From positions 7,438,901-7,502,900 of the forward strand of contig NC_079364.1 in NCBI RefSeq assembly GCF_021018895.1: DNA of 64,000 nucleotides. The letters run 5' to 3'. This stretch comes from Seriola aureovittata. Lineage: Eukaryota > Chordata > Actinopteri > Carangiformes > Carangidae. Shown in pieces: positions 1 through 14,364 of this stretch. The notes under the pieces were generated by a model that was given only the letters and a program-made list of their open reading frames with translations, was not told the DNA's origin and ran no database searches. The first letter of the stretch is position 1; each line of letters opens with the position of its first letter. The translations under genes were made by a program, and so were the position numbers.

Positions 1-244
1 TGTGTGCGTGTGTGAGCGGGAGTGTGAGTGATCCCCTGAAACCAGCAGCAGGATGGAGGATCTCAAGGAGAATCTGGGAACTTTGGATTGACGCCCGGGG
101 ATAACGCGCGGTCGGCCTGAACCTCATCGGGTTTCTCGTGGATTTATATATTTGGATGTTGTCTGTTTCCCCCTTCTCCCTTTTTCTTCTAGGCAGTGGG
201 ATTTTACACTTGGCTTACAACTCCTATTATTTCTGGCGTGCAAG
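1..244 (+). promoter_or_regulatory. nhs: nhs 5' leader (5'UTR and possibly core promoter)
   Basis: This is the sequence upstream of the nhs start codon. It opens with a short GT-rich run and has several CpGs around 90-135. No clear TATA box or cap site can be assigned, so the transcription start may be here or upstream of the window. It contains two upstream ATGs (53 and 156), listed separately. Confidence 0.5.
53..91 (+). other. upstream ORF in nhs 5' leader
   Basis: ATG at 53 opens a 12-codon reading frame that stops with TGA at 89-91, 153 bases before the nhs ATG. It matters only if transcription starts upstream of position 53. A second ATG at 156 lies in another frame, overlaps the nhs start and stays open to about 473. 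Confidence 0.4.
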
Positions 245-524
245 ATGCCATTCGCCAAAAGGATTGTGGAGCCGCAGCTTCTGTGCAGGCACCAGATCCC
301 TAACGATGAAGGTCTGCTTTTCGAGGACCTGTGTGCCATCAGTAACGTGGTTCTGTCCCGGACCTTGCGACAGCTGTCCGACCTGGCCCGGCACGCCTGC
401 TCCTTATTTCAGGAGCTGGAAAACGACATCATTACCACCAACCAACGGGTCTGGGTCCTCCAGAACAAAATAGGCCAGATTCAGCAGACTGCCAGTGCCC
501 TAGACCCTAAAAAGGAGGCAGTGC
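245..524 (+). CDS. nhs: nhs exon 1 (N-terminal WAVE-homology region)
   Basis: The start is ATG 245, because [11 protein letters not shown] matches the known N-terminus of human NHS, an A lies at -3, and there is no in-frame ATG upstream. It encodes residues 1-93 plus one base of codon 94 and ends at C|GTAAGT (donor 525). The part from about residue 26 ([21 protein letters not shown] and on to VWVLQ) is helical and matches the WAVE-homology segment that NHS shares with WASF proteins. Human exon 1 carries a long proline/alanine-rich insertion after the first 15 or so residues; here it is replaced by roughly ten residues, so the exon is about half the human length. Confidence 0.95.
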
Positions 525-1140
525 GTAAGTAGACCACCCCAAGTGCTATATACCCCCTCTCAAAAAAGAAATCACCTTATGATATGCACCTGAGCAATGT
601 GTGATTTTATCCATTCATACCCTACATGTGTGCCTTCAACCTTCGAAGGGCGCCCACCTCAAAATTATTTTTACCCAGCTGCACGCACGCACGCCCGCCG
701 TAGACGCGGCCGCGCTCTCATCCCCCATTGAAATGTGTCACACGGTTGCATTTGCACAGTGGACCATCCAGCAACATCGAGACGCATTTTCACAGCGCAG
801 GATGTGTTGACTGCTCATTCATTTGGCGGTCCAGACTCGGATGTGTGTTTGCGCGCGCGAGCGAGCGTGTGTGTGTGTCCGTCGACGAGGGGGGGGGGTG
901 GGGGGGGGGTGTCGGTGTGTGTGCTCACAGGCAGGCAGGCAGCGCGGAGCGGAGGGGCGTGTGTTGCCGCTGCATTGGCTCAGCATCGCAGTCTCGTTAC
1001 TGCGGGTAGCGCACACCTGAAGCATGTTCAGGCGGTGTTTTTTTCGGGGCCACGAAGGTCCGCCTCGTTCATTTTATATGAAGTTCGGGGTCGAGTATCT
1101 ATTAAATGGGTTTTGAGGTGTGTGTGTGTGTGTGTGTGTG

Positions 1141-1175
<35 letters not shown>

Positions 1176-1624
1176 GGGGTTTTCACAGGCGACTCCCCGT
1201 GCGCCAAACCCACCCTTTCCACATGCAGCGGCACCAACACAGCATCAATAATGAATCCCGATGTCCGTGTTGCAGGGTAAATATGAACTGATCATGACAA
1301 GATATTCAGGTGTCGCTATAATTGCAGTGCATGCGGCTGTGAACGGATCACATAAAATAAGCCTGATTGGCATCAACGAAAGACTCTGCAATTCAGTGTA
1401 ACAGCGCGTTCTGTACAGCAGCTACATATTATTTATGTCCTCTGCAGTCCCTTCAGTATAAGGCTTTTGATTTTAGACGATCCCTGTAGGGATTTTAGTC
1501 CAGTTTTGTGCATCATCACTGCTGTAATCATAATCTGGGACAATCAAAGAAGAGCATGTTGGGGCCTAAAGCTACTGTAGGCTCATGAACTCCCTCTTTA
1601 GATTTACCCCCCCAAACCGCCAAC

Positions 1625-1665
<41 letters not shown>

Positions 1666-4600
1666 CAGAGCATATGTGTCAGGCGATGTCTTTATAACAG
1701 AACAGTCTTATACTGTATTGCTCTGTTTACTCCTGTTTGCTTTGGATTCGGATGAATGGGGCTCTGATGTCGAAGAATACATGGGGTCTCTTGGAATTAA
1801 ACTGTGTGAGAAAGACCGTGTGCACGTTGTTGTCTAACAGAGAGGGACAGTCCTTGCACAGTGCAGCACTCAAAACACACAACAGAACCCTTACACCTCA
1901 CTATGCTAAACTCCTTCAAACCTGTCGGCAACTCAGAACCAGAAACCTGTCTGAAACCTGTTGTGCTCAGAAAACCCTGAAATATTGATTTGTTGAGTGG
2001 ATTGTGCACCTATATCCCTCCAGCCAGTCAAAACACACAAGATAAGCATTACTTATAGCACACGCTTTTCCAAAGATGCAGCACTGTCAGAGTTTTGTGA
2101 ATCTCCAATCCAAGAATGCCACAGTGAGCTAATGTAACTCTGGACCTGTGGTTCCCAATGTTGGAGTCGGGACCCCTACAAGGGTTCACAAGATAAATCT
2201 AGTGGGTTTCACAGATAGAAATTAGAGAAAACTAAATTCTCTTACATAAATGTATGTTCATTTTTCAGAATTTTCTCTGATCTTTACTTCGCTGTTGTGA
2301 AAAGCTGTAGTTTAACCCTTTCAGGCTTCTGAATAGAACTCATTTTGGGTTGTTGATTTTGGGCTATCCCAGACAAACGTTCACACCTCTGACAGAAATG
2401 TGTGAAATCTTTGGTTTTCAATCAAAATAATGGTCTTAGATCCTCAACACTGGTCAACTTAAAGCTTTCTTGACCCAAAGCCTGCATCAAAACTCGGGCA
2501 GTGTAAGAATTTGGAACCAAATTCTCCCAATGTGACTGCTGGTATGACCCGCTTCTACAAACACGCCAATCACGATACAGCTTAAATTGATGCGGACTAC
2601 ACTGGCAAGCTAAGGTATTGCTACTGCTAAAAAAAAGTATCACAAACGCCGTTGTCGAAAATAGGAATTTGATGTTGCCGCGTTACAGCTGGCGTTATGG
2701 TCTCCGCCTCTTCCTCTTTTGATTTTTTTTGATGCATAGAAGTGTCAGTGCTATACAGCAAAAGCTTGGCAAAACAGGCAGATGTGATGCAATGACACGT
2801 CTTTTCCTGCATCTGCCTTTTTTTTCGGTTTAGATTGTAACAGTAAAATTCACCATATATCCATCGCACAATACGATATGCCTCAAAATTGATCACATAA
2901 ACTGTTTATGACCAAGACTTTATTAGTCCTGTCTTGCACAGTGTGATATCTTATGAACACAGTCTACAGGCGCCTTTTTATAGATATGTTACCACTGTTT
3001 GGATGTGTTATGTATTGTTTTTACTGTGAATCTGGGATCTTTATTCATCCTTCTCTATTTTGGTCATGAGGTATTTCATTCAACACATTTTGGAGGGAAA
3101 AAGCAACACAAAATAACCTAAGAAAAAAATACACTTTGACTGTCTGTGTGGGACTTCAGTTTGGTTGTGGGGAGAGTTTGAGTCCTCTGTAGGCCAATGC
3201 TTATACTTGGATGCCCACCAAAGTTTTGCTATTTTTATTCAGTTTTCAAAAGGGCTATTATCTTCCCTCTTTCTCCCAAATGGCAGCAATAACCCCGAGG
3301 AGCTGAATATCTCTGTGTACACACAGACAGAGATTCAGTGTCAGTGACAATAGAGTTTCCTCATGTGATTGTGGAGCGTATCAAGATTCAAGGCGGCCAA
3401 TATGGTGCTAACTTGGACTGATCCTGAACATGGCAGTAAGAAGTGTTCAGATGGCGTTCAGACAGTCTGTGTCTGTCGCAATCATGGGAAACAATATGTC
3501 GTGTGGGACGTTTATCAGTGGTGAAGCAGTCTGTACTAGTAGTCACACGTTAGCACTAACAATAGTAGCCATCCATTTACACACGGTGTTAACTGTCAAA
3601 AAGTCAACTATAGTACAACTTTCAGCTTGTTTGATGATTTGTTTTAATTGACTGATTTGCACTGTCATTGCACTATTTCTGTCTTGGATGACACAAGAAA
3701 AATAGAAGGTTCTCCCTACACAGGACACACAAGTATTACGTAATGTTTTTCAGTAGTCCATCTCACGTGTCTGACCGAAAAGATTCGCTTGTTTTTTAAT
3801 CGATCCAGGTGTCTACACAGTCCACTCCACGTAACGGCTTGAGATTGACCTGATCGCCCTACGTGTAAATGTGACCCAAACCATATTTTTGGGCTTCAGG
3901 TCTTTTTTGTTTTATGTGTGGAACTAGAGAAATTACATGTTGGGCTCTAAGTGCTACCAATATTTGGGTGACTTACACTCAATTCAGTGCCTGAACGCCT
4001 CATGTGCAGACATGGGCCCTATTTGGAACATCCACTTGCCCATTATATATTAGCCATTTTGTAGTGCTATTCAAATTTAGACAATTGATCGAACTAGACC
4101 ATCGTCCATTGCGTCATCTCGCTAACAGGTTAGACGCTAATGTTAGCTGCTAGCTAATGTGATTTTATTAGCTGTTGAGAGTGCCTAGCCTTGCATGATA
4201 CTCCTCAGACGTCTTGACCGAGCAGTGGCTCGTGTCCTTTTCTGTCTGTCAAAAAATTATTATTAAAACGCCTGTCAGAACACATACTGACAAAAACAGT
4301 AAAGACTGCTCTGTAGATGCAAATTAAAGCATAAAAGATAGTGTGTATTTTAATGTACTTCACGTGATGCAGATGCTCTGGCGTTTGTTTATGCAATGGA
4401 GATAATAATTACAAATATCCAGCGCATAATTATGTAGCAATTTAACATCCAAATAATAGAGTCTGAAATGCATCAACTGCTGCCTGCACTTACAGTATAC
4501 CCCAGTGAGTCTTCTACGTAGCTAACACTATACAGCGGGTAAGTGAGTGAACAAGTGGACAATCTGAACACAGCAATCATGCAGCGGGAGAGAACTGAGG

Positions 4601-5764
4601 ATTGCCTGTTGTAGTTTTCTGGAGCCCAGAGCGCTGTATGCCATGTCCAACTAGCTTCTTTAATTTGGGGATAAAGCCAGCGAACATTTGACATTTTAAA
4701 GATAATGGGAATTCATCAATTATTAAAATAGTCGCAGATTAGTTTCCTGTCAGTCGATGGGTTAACTGGTCGACTAATTGTCTCAGCTTGATCTTTCCTT
4801 AAGACTAATTTAATTTTGTTGTCAATGCTATGTGCAGTGCAGTGATATTGATGCTGCCTGTATGTACATTATTATTATTCTCCTCTTTGGTTTTCACCTT
4901 ATGTATGAGCAGTTGTATGAATTTTGTTTTAAGTGAAAAGCATCAGTCTCAGAAATTTAAGTGCTGATGATAAAGGTCGCTCTTCAAAAAGTTACAGTCT
5001 TTCATGCCCACAACAACTAAAAGAAGTACTTCATGCATTAAGGTTAGGCTTTTCTACAGCCTGAGAGGAAGACTCAAGGTGTAGCAGAAAATGTCACGTC
5101 TTTAAAGCTCCACCGATCAATATGTTTTGTATAAACAACGAATCAAATGACTATGTGTAACGTGAGAGGGGGTTGTTTGCAGCTTATGTGAACGCACAGC
5201 AAATTATCAGCCAGTTCTGCAGCTTTTAGCTCACTGTTTTGATTTTACTGTCCAAAACACGACTCTATGGTTGAGTCTTACTCTTCTCATCAGTCCCCTA
5301 CCAGCTCAGCACCAGACTGCAGCCTGAGCAGAAGAACTACAAATGTAACTATAACTAGTAAAAGAATTCAAATAATATCCAATATTGACACAAAAACAAT
5401 CATTTCAGCTATTTAAAAAAAACAAGCCATACACTGTTGTTGGTCTCGGTTGTTAATGAACCACTACAAATATGTAACACAACGAGAAAAATAACAAATG
5501 TAGTCATAACTTTGCTTATATCTGGTGGGACTACAAGGCTAGAAATCAGGAAAAACCTGGAATAATGCATGAACGTGCCCAAGTCAGACCAACAGAGGGT
5601 TTACTTTGAATCATTCATTTAGTATTTGGGCTTGTTTTTCACTGTTATAATATGAATGACTTGAGTGTAAAACACTCACTGTAGAGTTACACGTTTGGGT
5701 TCAGGAGCAGAATCGGTAGCAATCCACAGCATACACTCTGCAGGCACTGAACACACACACACAT

Positions 5765-5808
<44 letters not shown>

Positions 5809-6264
5809 TGGAAGGGATTTTAATGTGAAAATATTGGTCTGTAGCAAATATATTATACTGCTCTGGCAACACTGGTTTCTTCCTGGTATGCCATTAAAGC
5901 AAATTTGACTTTGAATTTGAATTTGAGATAGTATGGCCTGTGGCAGCGGGGGACTGCTCTATCTCGCTAGTCTGCATAGTAACAGGACAGAGAGGGAGGC
6001 CTGCTTTAACCTTTTAGCTGAGTCAATCTCTCTCTCTCTCTCTCTCTCTCCCTCTCTCTCTAGCTGGTCGTACATTTTTACTCACTATCTTTTGTAGTAC
6101 AACTAGCAGCAGTTCTGAACCACAGATCATGTTGTTGAAACAGTTTGTTAAGGACAAAATGAAGGAGAGAGAAGCGCAGAGAGAGAGACGGAGAGCTAAA
6201 AAGTACAGTGTGTGATTCTCAGTGGTCTGGAAGTAAATGTGTTTCTTTTTTCTGTTTCTCACTC

Positions 6265-6299
<35 letters not shown>

Positions 6300-6488
6300 T
6301 CCTACAGTGAAAAGAGAAATAGAGACATATTTACCAACTTCATTCTGTGCTACTGGCCAACAGGCTTAATCTGTACTGTGTGTGGTTCAGGGATCTGATT
6401 TCAAACGCACAAGGCAGGTTAGGATACACTCTGTCCAGGCACATCTTGTCTGTCTCACACCTCAGACACACACACACATGCACACGCA

Positions 6489-6528
<40 letters not shown>

Positions 6529-8996
6529 CTCACACTAAGAGCATCAATTCAGATGTTTCCAGAATCCAATTTGTGTGATGATTTATGTGCTCTTGTTTCT
6601 CTCTCACAGCATCTTCAGTGTCTTTGTCTCTGCCTCCATCTGTCCTTCCCTCCATCTTTGCATATTTGTGTCCATTCTCCTACCCCCCCCCCCCCCCTTT
6701 CTATACCTCTTCCCTCACTGCCCTACTTTCCCCATCATCATCAGCATGGAGAGACTTCTGCCTCTTGACAGCATATTTAATGTTTAATGCACTTTGATTT
6801 CCACCCAGACACTTACAAGCCAGAGAGGAGAGGAGAGAAGAAGAGAGGAGAGGAGAAGAGAGGAGAGGAGAAGAGAGGAGAAGAGAGGAGAGGAGAGGAG
6901 AGGAGAAGAGAGGAGAGGAGAGGAGAGGGGAGGAGAGGAGAAGAGAGAGAGGAGAGGAGAGGAGAAGAGAGGAGAGGAGAAGAGAGGAGAGGAGAGGAGA
7001 AGAGAGGAGAGGAGAGGAGAAGAGAGGAGAGGAGAAGAGAGGAGAGGAGAGGAGAAGAGAGGGGAGGAGAGGAGAAGAGAGGAGAGGAGAAGAGAGGAGA
7101 AGAGAGGAGAGGAGAAGAGAGGAGAGGAGAGGAGAGGAGACAGAGTTAAACGGAGAGACAGAGAAAGACAAGGGAAGGCCATAGTTGTGCAGGGAATAGC
7201 TTGTGATGTGAGAGGCATGTGGGCAGGAATGTATTTTAGTGTGTGGAGGGATTGCCCTGGATACGTGCACATGCATGATGTGTAGTAACGTTTAGTATAT
7301 TAATGTTTAAATGACATTTTCTGTAGTTAAATCAGAACCTTGTGTGGAAATAATATCACAGCAGGATAAACAGTATGGTCTCTATGATGGAGGATAATTT
7401 ACCCCGCAACAAGCTAAGCTGCTGCTGACTCATCAAAACTGAAAAAGAGAGAGAGAAAAAAATCTAATGTACAGGCTAAACACGTATGGGCTGACTGATG
7501 CTTACTTTGAGCTGTTTTATTCAACATGTTATGAACAATAGGTCACGTTTCATATACTCTATATGTCCACCTTGCCTGTCCTCAGAATCAGCAGCTGTCA
7601 GCGTTAGTTTTTATCTCCTGACCTCCACAGGCTGAGAGCGGGTTAGTTGCTGTTTTGTGCTCACAAGAGGACATGGTGGCAAAAATAAGACAACACTGGA
7701 TTTAGAAGAAAAAATGCTCCAGGAAGCATAAAAACTAAAGTAAATTCTGTATAGATGCACCTGTGGATGTGCAGATAATATAAAGCCTCACACTCACTAC
7801 ACTTTTTTCCACAGAGCTTTTGTTTTAGTTGGTTTTGGACTGTTTCAAGAATTTAAAATGTTATATTTTTTCTGCACCTTTTATTTTGCTATGGTCACTT
7901 ATGTTCTGGCAGCTCCTCTGAGCTCTTAGCTGATGTGACAGCATGCAGATATGTCAGGATACTGAGGTAGAAAACTACCTTGTACTGAGGTAGAATAACA
8001 TATCCTCACACAACTGAATAGAAACTAAATAAAATTATTTGAAAGGGTCAAATGATATTCCCACTCTGCAGCCCCCACAGCACCCTCTTCCCACGCTACT
8101 GGTGAAAAGACAGAAAGAAACAATATGAAACATACAATATCAATAAACATGGCAATAGCAAGTGTGGATAAGACCCATTTTAACTTGAAGATGCACACTT
8201 CACATATACAAACAACACTGCAACCATTATAATAAAATAAATCAAAAATTGCTCTTTCAGATTTCACTATGAGAATCATTAGGTGTAATACAGTATCTTT
8301 CCTTCATTAGGCCGTCAGCCAATCAGAGGCATCAAAAGACACTGATCTGTGTGTGCACTGGATGAGCAGCTTTAACTGAAATAAACAGTCCACCTTATTT
8401 AATGTTTAATACATGCATGGAGGCATCCAAGTGAAAATGGCACATCATCTGGTGAGAATGAATGTACTCATTTGATGCAATTAAATGACTGTATTAACAG
8501 AGCACATTAGTTTTGATAATTTTGTGTTCAAGGGGAAACTGACATTTCCATCATTAGCGTGAAGATCAAAATGCAGAGGGTGAAGGCAAGAGTGGAAAGG
8601 CTCAGAGAAGAGAGGACTTAATCTGTAGATCCTTTTTAAAATGATCTTAATTATATTGTGAAGAGCAGACTTGAAGCAATCTCTCCTTCTTTCTCTGTTT
8701 TTCTTTCCTGTGTATTGTGTCTCTTTGTGTGTGTGTCTCTCTTACTTGCTTTCCTACGCTGCCGTACACAAACATAAACACAACAAAAACTACCACAACT
8801 AAATCAAAGCATATGGTCAGCATATGTCCACTCATGTTACCACAGAAACATGTGGCCATGACATGGAAGGTCACAAGAGAGGGATGTGATGGTATTGCAT
8901 GTTGTACACTTTGTTATTATTATGTGCACAAGACAACAGAGCAGCAGCAGCTGCAGCACTGCTTGACTTACACACACACGCACGCACACACGCACG

Positions 8997-9035
<39 letters not shown>

Positions 9036-12000
9036 CCCGCTGAACTCTGCAAGCCTCTTCTTTCTGTATCTCATGTTATCATTTGAAATTCTGCTTTAAG
9101 TGCCTCGGTCTCTGGTGCTGTTGCAGCGTGCAATAAAACATGCATGTAGAACTTCTTGGTCTGTACATCACAGCACTTGGCCGGCTGGATGGCTGGCACA
9201 CTGGCTTTCTGGAGATTATTCCTTGTCTGTGCAAACTGGCCTCTGGCTTTTTTATGTTTGTTATAGTTCTGCTTATAGCTGAGCAGTTACACCAAAAATA
9301 AACAAAACTATCCCAAACTGGTTCATTGGCTCACATCATCAAGGAGAGAAAATTGGCTCTATAAAACACAGACTAAAGCAAATAGTTGCTCACAGGTGTA
9401 AAGTGTATGCTAAATTTGACTGACATGTGAACTTGACTAAGTATTCATGTGGTATTGGTGAATTTTTATGATTATTTCTTAGTTTATAGTTCATCCTAAC
9501 TACTTTTTTCTTCATATTTGAATGTCTAATATTGAGTAATAATAGTTTTATTTAAATATGTTCATGTCTCTTTAAGACAGATCGTCGATTTTATGTCACT
9601 TAAAAGGTAGAGTAAGCAATTGTAATCTAATACACTTTTTAAAAACAAATTCAGTTGATATCTCCTCATGATTCGCTAGCTGTTTGTTGTGTGTGTGCTG
9701 AAAAAAATTGAGCACACAATACTACTGAGAGGAGTTTTGATGGGATTGATTGGGGGATTGCAGACAAGGGATTGGTGCGTAGACTGGAGCTGAAGGCTAT
9801 GATCAGGCAAGGGGGAAGAACCGCGTTAACGTTGATGTTTGTATGTTGAGGTTTTCCAGCAGTGGAGACTGCACGGTCAGACTGGGAAAGAAATTCAGAT
9901 TTGGACTAATCTGCTACGACTGGCCCGCACCACAAATGACAGAGAGATGGAGGGGACAGAGAGTAAAACAAAAATTACTGACTTTAAAAACTTTATGAAT
10001 GTTTTGCCGGTACACCGGCCGGTCGATGTGGCAGCGCACTTGATACCGACCTACTGCTGTCGTGATGGGAAGTCCAACTATGGTGGAGAGAAAAGCATTT
10101 GGTTTATTTTCTAATTTGCCAAACATGTTGTTGGTGTGACGTTAGCTGTGGTAGCAGGAGAGTTGTGAGTATCACTGTCTGCAGCTGGTGTGATGGCTTT
10201 GGGAAACTATCTCGTCCTTTCTGCTCTTAGCTTTGCAGCAGCAACTGTCCCCTCTGTTGTCTCGTTGTTTGCTCTGTATCACGTTATTTATCTGTATAAA
10301 ACACAAAAGAAACTGTGTGTGAACTGTGTTTTGGACTTCTATGCAGACATAGGGTGGCACTGGATTATTTTTTAATTTTATCAAGTGTATTTTGTATGAG
10401 GAACATCCATATGCTTTCAGGTGTGTGTGTATAGGATATGAAACTGAGTTAAACTACCACAGGAATTCAGCACATCATCTTGAGATAGTGATGACAAATG
10501 TACTTTAAAGTTATAAACACAGGTGCAGACTACAGATTCTTGCACAACAGACTTGTATATAAGTCACAAGCAGTGACAGCTTTGTTGCATTACAGTTCTG
10601 TTTTCTAGTAAAGCTTGAGGCGGTGTGAATGTGTCTCTGTGTGTGTCTGTTTGTGTCTCTAATGCATAAATGTCCCCCTGATGTGTGTGTGTGTGTGTGT
10701 GTGTACACATTTGCGTGTCAGCCTCCTGTGACATGCTAAACTGAACTGTCCTGAACTGCAGTCATCTCTGCCTGGAGACCCCATCATCATCACCATTCCC
10801 CCAAAATCTTTGACAGATGGCTGGGGACCAAAAAAAAATGCACACGCTCAGCGATCTCTCTGGGTCAGCGTGTGTGTGCGTGTGCGTGTGTGTGCGTGCG
10901 TGCGTGCGCGTGCGTGTGTCAGTGTCTGTGCACTGAGTGGACATCTCTGGAATCTAGTGACTCCAGCATACAGCAGTGTACAGTGCTGCAATTCCACAAG
11001 CACCAATGAGTAACTTTTTTTCTTTGTGTACCATTACATAACAACAGACTTCAATAGACTCTGAAGTCACTTCACCCAGATGTTGTTGGTTACAGAGTCA
11101 CTAATCATTCGAAGCAGGAGATTGTGGAAAGGAAACATACAGTATCTAGTGTGTAAACAACGAATGAACCGCTTGTGATCACGACCTCTTCTCTGTTAGC
11201 ATTTCGAAGTACAGCTTTACATGCACTATGAACACGGTTTACCCATGTTTTGGAATGACAATAGTATTGAGGTGAGCTGAAAAGATTAGTTGATCATAAA
11301 AAAAACTGACAGGAAACTATTTTGATAATCAGAAATACTTTTTAAACAAAAAAAAAAACTGGTTTCAGCCTCTAAAATGTGAATATTTTCTGGTTTTCTT
11401 GGTCTTGTAAACATTATATCTTATTGGACAAACAACACATTTTAAGACCTTGGACTGTGAGAACTTGAGATTGTTGAGAATAATGATCAAAAGAAGATTC
11501 ATCAGCAAGAGTCACTTAATCGAAAATTATAAATGTTTATGGGGCTGTGGTTCAGGATGCAACATAACACAAAGATTCAACATAAAACTGTGTTAAGTTG
11601 CTGTTTAGCTCCTAATAAATAACATTTATGGATGTGTTTTTACAAACCTATTTGGTGAAAGAGATGTAGTCATGTAGATAACTATTTTAACGATTTCTGA
11701 CTAAGCTTTTAAAATTAATACGAAATTTAAAATATGAATGTCACAGAAGGCTAATGTCTTTGACGTGACTGTTACAGACACAACTGTCTGTCCACATGAC
11801 GGCAGTTTGTTGCAGCTTTAACCTTAAAATTAACTCCATAGAGCAGAAAGATGATACTGTTAATCTGCATGATGAACTTCAGTTGAAAGCTTATAAATCA
11901 TAATTCCACATATTTTTCTCGTTTATCTTCAAAAGCTTCTCTCTGTATAAAAATATACATCATGTTTGAACGAGACTTATTGACAGTATTTTGGAGGGAC

Positions 12001-14327
12001 AAACACGTATAGTAGACAGATGGATAGATTCTCTTTCATTCTCTTTCTCTCTATCTCTCACTCACTCAGTGATTTCCTCTCAGCATCACAAGAAAGTCCC
12101 ACGCAGAGGCTCTCACAGACGGGTGTTTTTGTACTTTGCAGGGGTGCTGTTGGCAAAGAGCAGTCATGTTACAACAGACAGAGATAAAAAAAAAAAAAAA
12201 AGGAGAGAAAAAAGAAACTGAAGAAAAATAAAACTGGACTTAATGATGAGTGAGCATGAAAAGGACCATTTCTGGTTCATCTTAACACAAGACACATTAA
12301 TTTTACAACGATATGATGATGAGTTTTTAAACCGAGTCATTTTTGACCACTCTTTGAATTTAAAACCAATTATCTAAATTTCATTGTGAGAGATTAGTTA
12401 AATCTACTGGGACTTGCACCTACAGGTTTTGGAGCTATGGTTCCTTCTTCCTTGGCTGTTACTATACTAACCTATCATTGGAATCACCAGAGCTGTCAGT
12501 TGTTGTCGCCTGGTATTAGCAGGTGACAAAAATAGGATAGGGAGCCAATTATATCAATAATGTTGTGACCATGTGCTTGAGCTGGGTTCAGAATATGGAC
12601 AGCAGAGATTATGAGTATCAACTGGGGATTTAGGGGCAAAGCGTGGGCAGTTGAGATGATTTTCAATGGAAGAGCTTCTGGATGGACTTAGTAAACTATC
12701 AGCGTAAGATGGAAACAGATGGAGTCAGAAAAAGCTTAGGAGAGGTTGTCTGCTGCTTGTTTTAAGGACTGAGCTTCTCTTAAGGAGTTCCTTAGAAACA
12801 GATTGCCTTTGTAAGAACCTTAGCACGCCGTAAAGAAGAGCCAACCTAATTGGACTAGTAGCAACCCCTGCCTTGAAACATGCTCACCATACTGTGAAGA
12901 CATATGTGTGTGTGTGTGTGTGTGTGTGTGTTTGAGTGAGAGAAAGAGAGGGAGAGAGAGATACTGCTCTACAGTTCCCAACAACATTAAAGTGTGTGAC
13001 CACACATTATAGATTAAACTAAATTTTAGTTTAGTCTCTTTCCAAAGCAGCAACAAATCTGTGCTCATTAAACAAGCGTCCTATTGGTTGCTGATACACT
13101 GTGTTACGGCGAGGTAAATTAATCCAATTTCACAGCGGGCTGGTGAGAGGTGAGGACAGCCGAGCCGAGGCTGCACTAATTAGCCATATATCTGTCACTA
13201 TTGATTGTATCAGAGAGCCTACCAAAGCCTACCACTTTCTTATGCATCAAACACAAACAGACACATACACACCATGTACAGACACAGACACACACTCATG
13301 CACTCCTCACAACTACAACCCGTTTTCCATCACAAACAGGCACTCCCTTTTTTAGGAACCTCTGATAACAGGAAGTCCAATTTATTTTCATACCTGAGCC
13401 ACGCAAACGGTGCAGTGAGAAGTGACAATATAAGCAGAAGAGTGTGAGTATGCATTGTGGGGAGGCTGTGCATGCGTGTTGTATGCTCTGTGTCCTGCTT
13501 GATGAGTGCACCAATGTACCTCCGGATGACAGGCCGGAGATGCGTTAACTAAACGCTGCAGGCATCCACAGCTGTTACAGAGGAGAGGAGAGGAGAGGAA
13601 AGGTGAGGATATAAGAGGGAAAAAAAACACTAAAGACTGGAAGAAATTGTTGAGCTGTGCGGTAAGAACACGAGAAGAAGAGGACGAAGACTTAGGAACA
13701 GTGGTGCTTTGAGCGAAAAGCTAACAGTGACAATGCTAGCAGGCTAATGTTAAGTAGGTTTAACATTTACTATGTTTGCCATCTTACTTTAGCATGTTAG
13801 CGTGACAGCTGGTATTTATTTGCAGATGCTTGGTGACAACAGATGAAAAGTTAAGAGATCACCAAAGATTATACAATTCATCCTGAGGAGAACATTAATG
13901 TTTGGACTAAATTTCATGGAAATCACTTTAATAACTATCAAGAATTTTTACTCAAAATTCCCATTGTCGACCTTGTGACACTAGAGCAAAAGTTGAGGAG
14001 TTATCGGTCATTAGGATTCATCCTGTGGGCACTATGGATATCTGTACTAAAGTTTATGACAATCCATCTAATGTTGTTGAGATCTTTCAGTCTGGACCAA
14101 AAAGTGGGAGAATTATATCAGAGGTGAGGGACAAAGAGTTGTTTATCCAATATTATACAGTACTAATACTGCAGATACAACATGTGTAAAATAATTACAG
14201 TATCCTGACAGATTCTGCTCCCATTCTATGATAGTAATTATCACCACAGAGTCGAATAATTACAGTAGCAAGAAATTACAATTAACCGATTGTGTGACTT
14301 ACTGGGGACTCCCCATCACTATTGTGC

Positions 14328-14364
<37 letters not shown>

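Larger units (their letters stand above)
525..5748 (+). other. nhs: nhs intron 1, proximal part
   Basis: No gene is recognised here. The first 800 bases include CpG-bearing, G-rich sequence (about 680-1010, with G runs at 889-909) that could belong to the downstream promoter. It contains the (GT)n at 1117-1174, the (CA)n at 1627-1664 and a hAT-like repeat remnant at 2141-2300. The rest is AT-rich single-copy-looking intron with no reading frame resembling a known protein. Confidence 0.6.
5807..6822 (+). other. nhs: nhs intron 1, microsatellite-dense stretch
   Basis: No gene seen. It holds a (CT)n at 6027-6062, a (CA)n at 6269-6298, an interrupted CA block at 6464-6532 and a C15 tract at 6683-6697. 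Apparent reading frames here are low-complexity translations of these repeats. Confidence 0.7.

Noticed and set aside
735..1280. 181-codon open frame on the + strand in nhs intron 1
   Set aside because: Largely CpG/GT repeat sequence giving Cys/Val runs; no recognisable domain.
6701..7285. Long open frames on both strands (up to 191 codons)
   Set aside because: They are translations of the GA minisatellite (only Arg/Glu/Gly or Leu/Ser) with no splice or homology support.
9839..10384. Possible coding stretch with several moderate open frames
   Set aside because: Frames on both strands are short, share no recognisable motif and lack matching splice sites.
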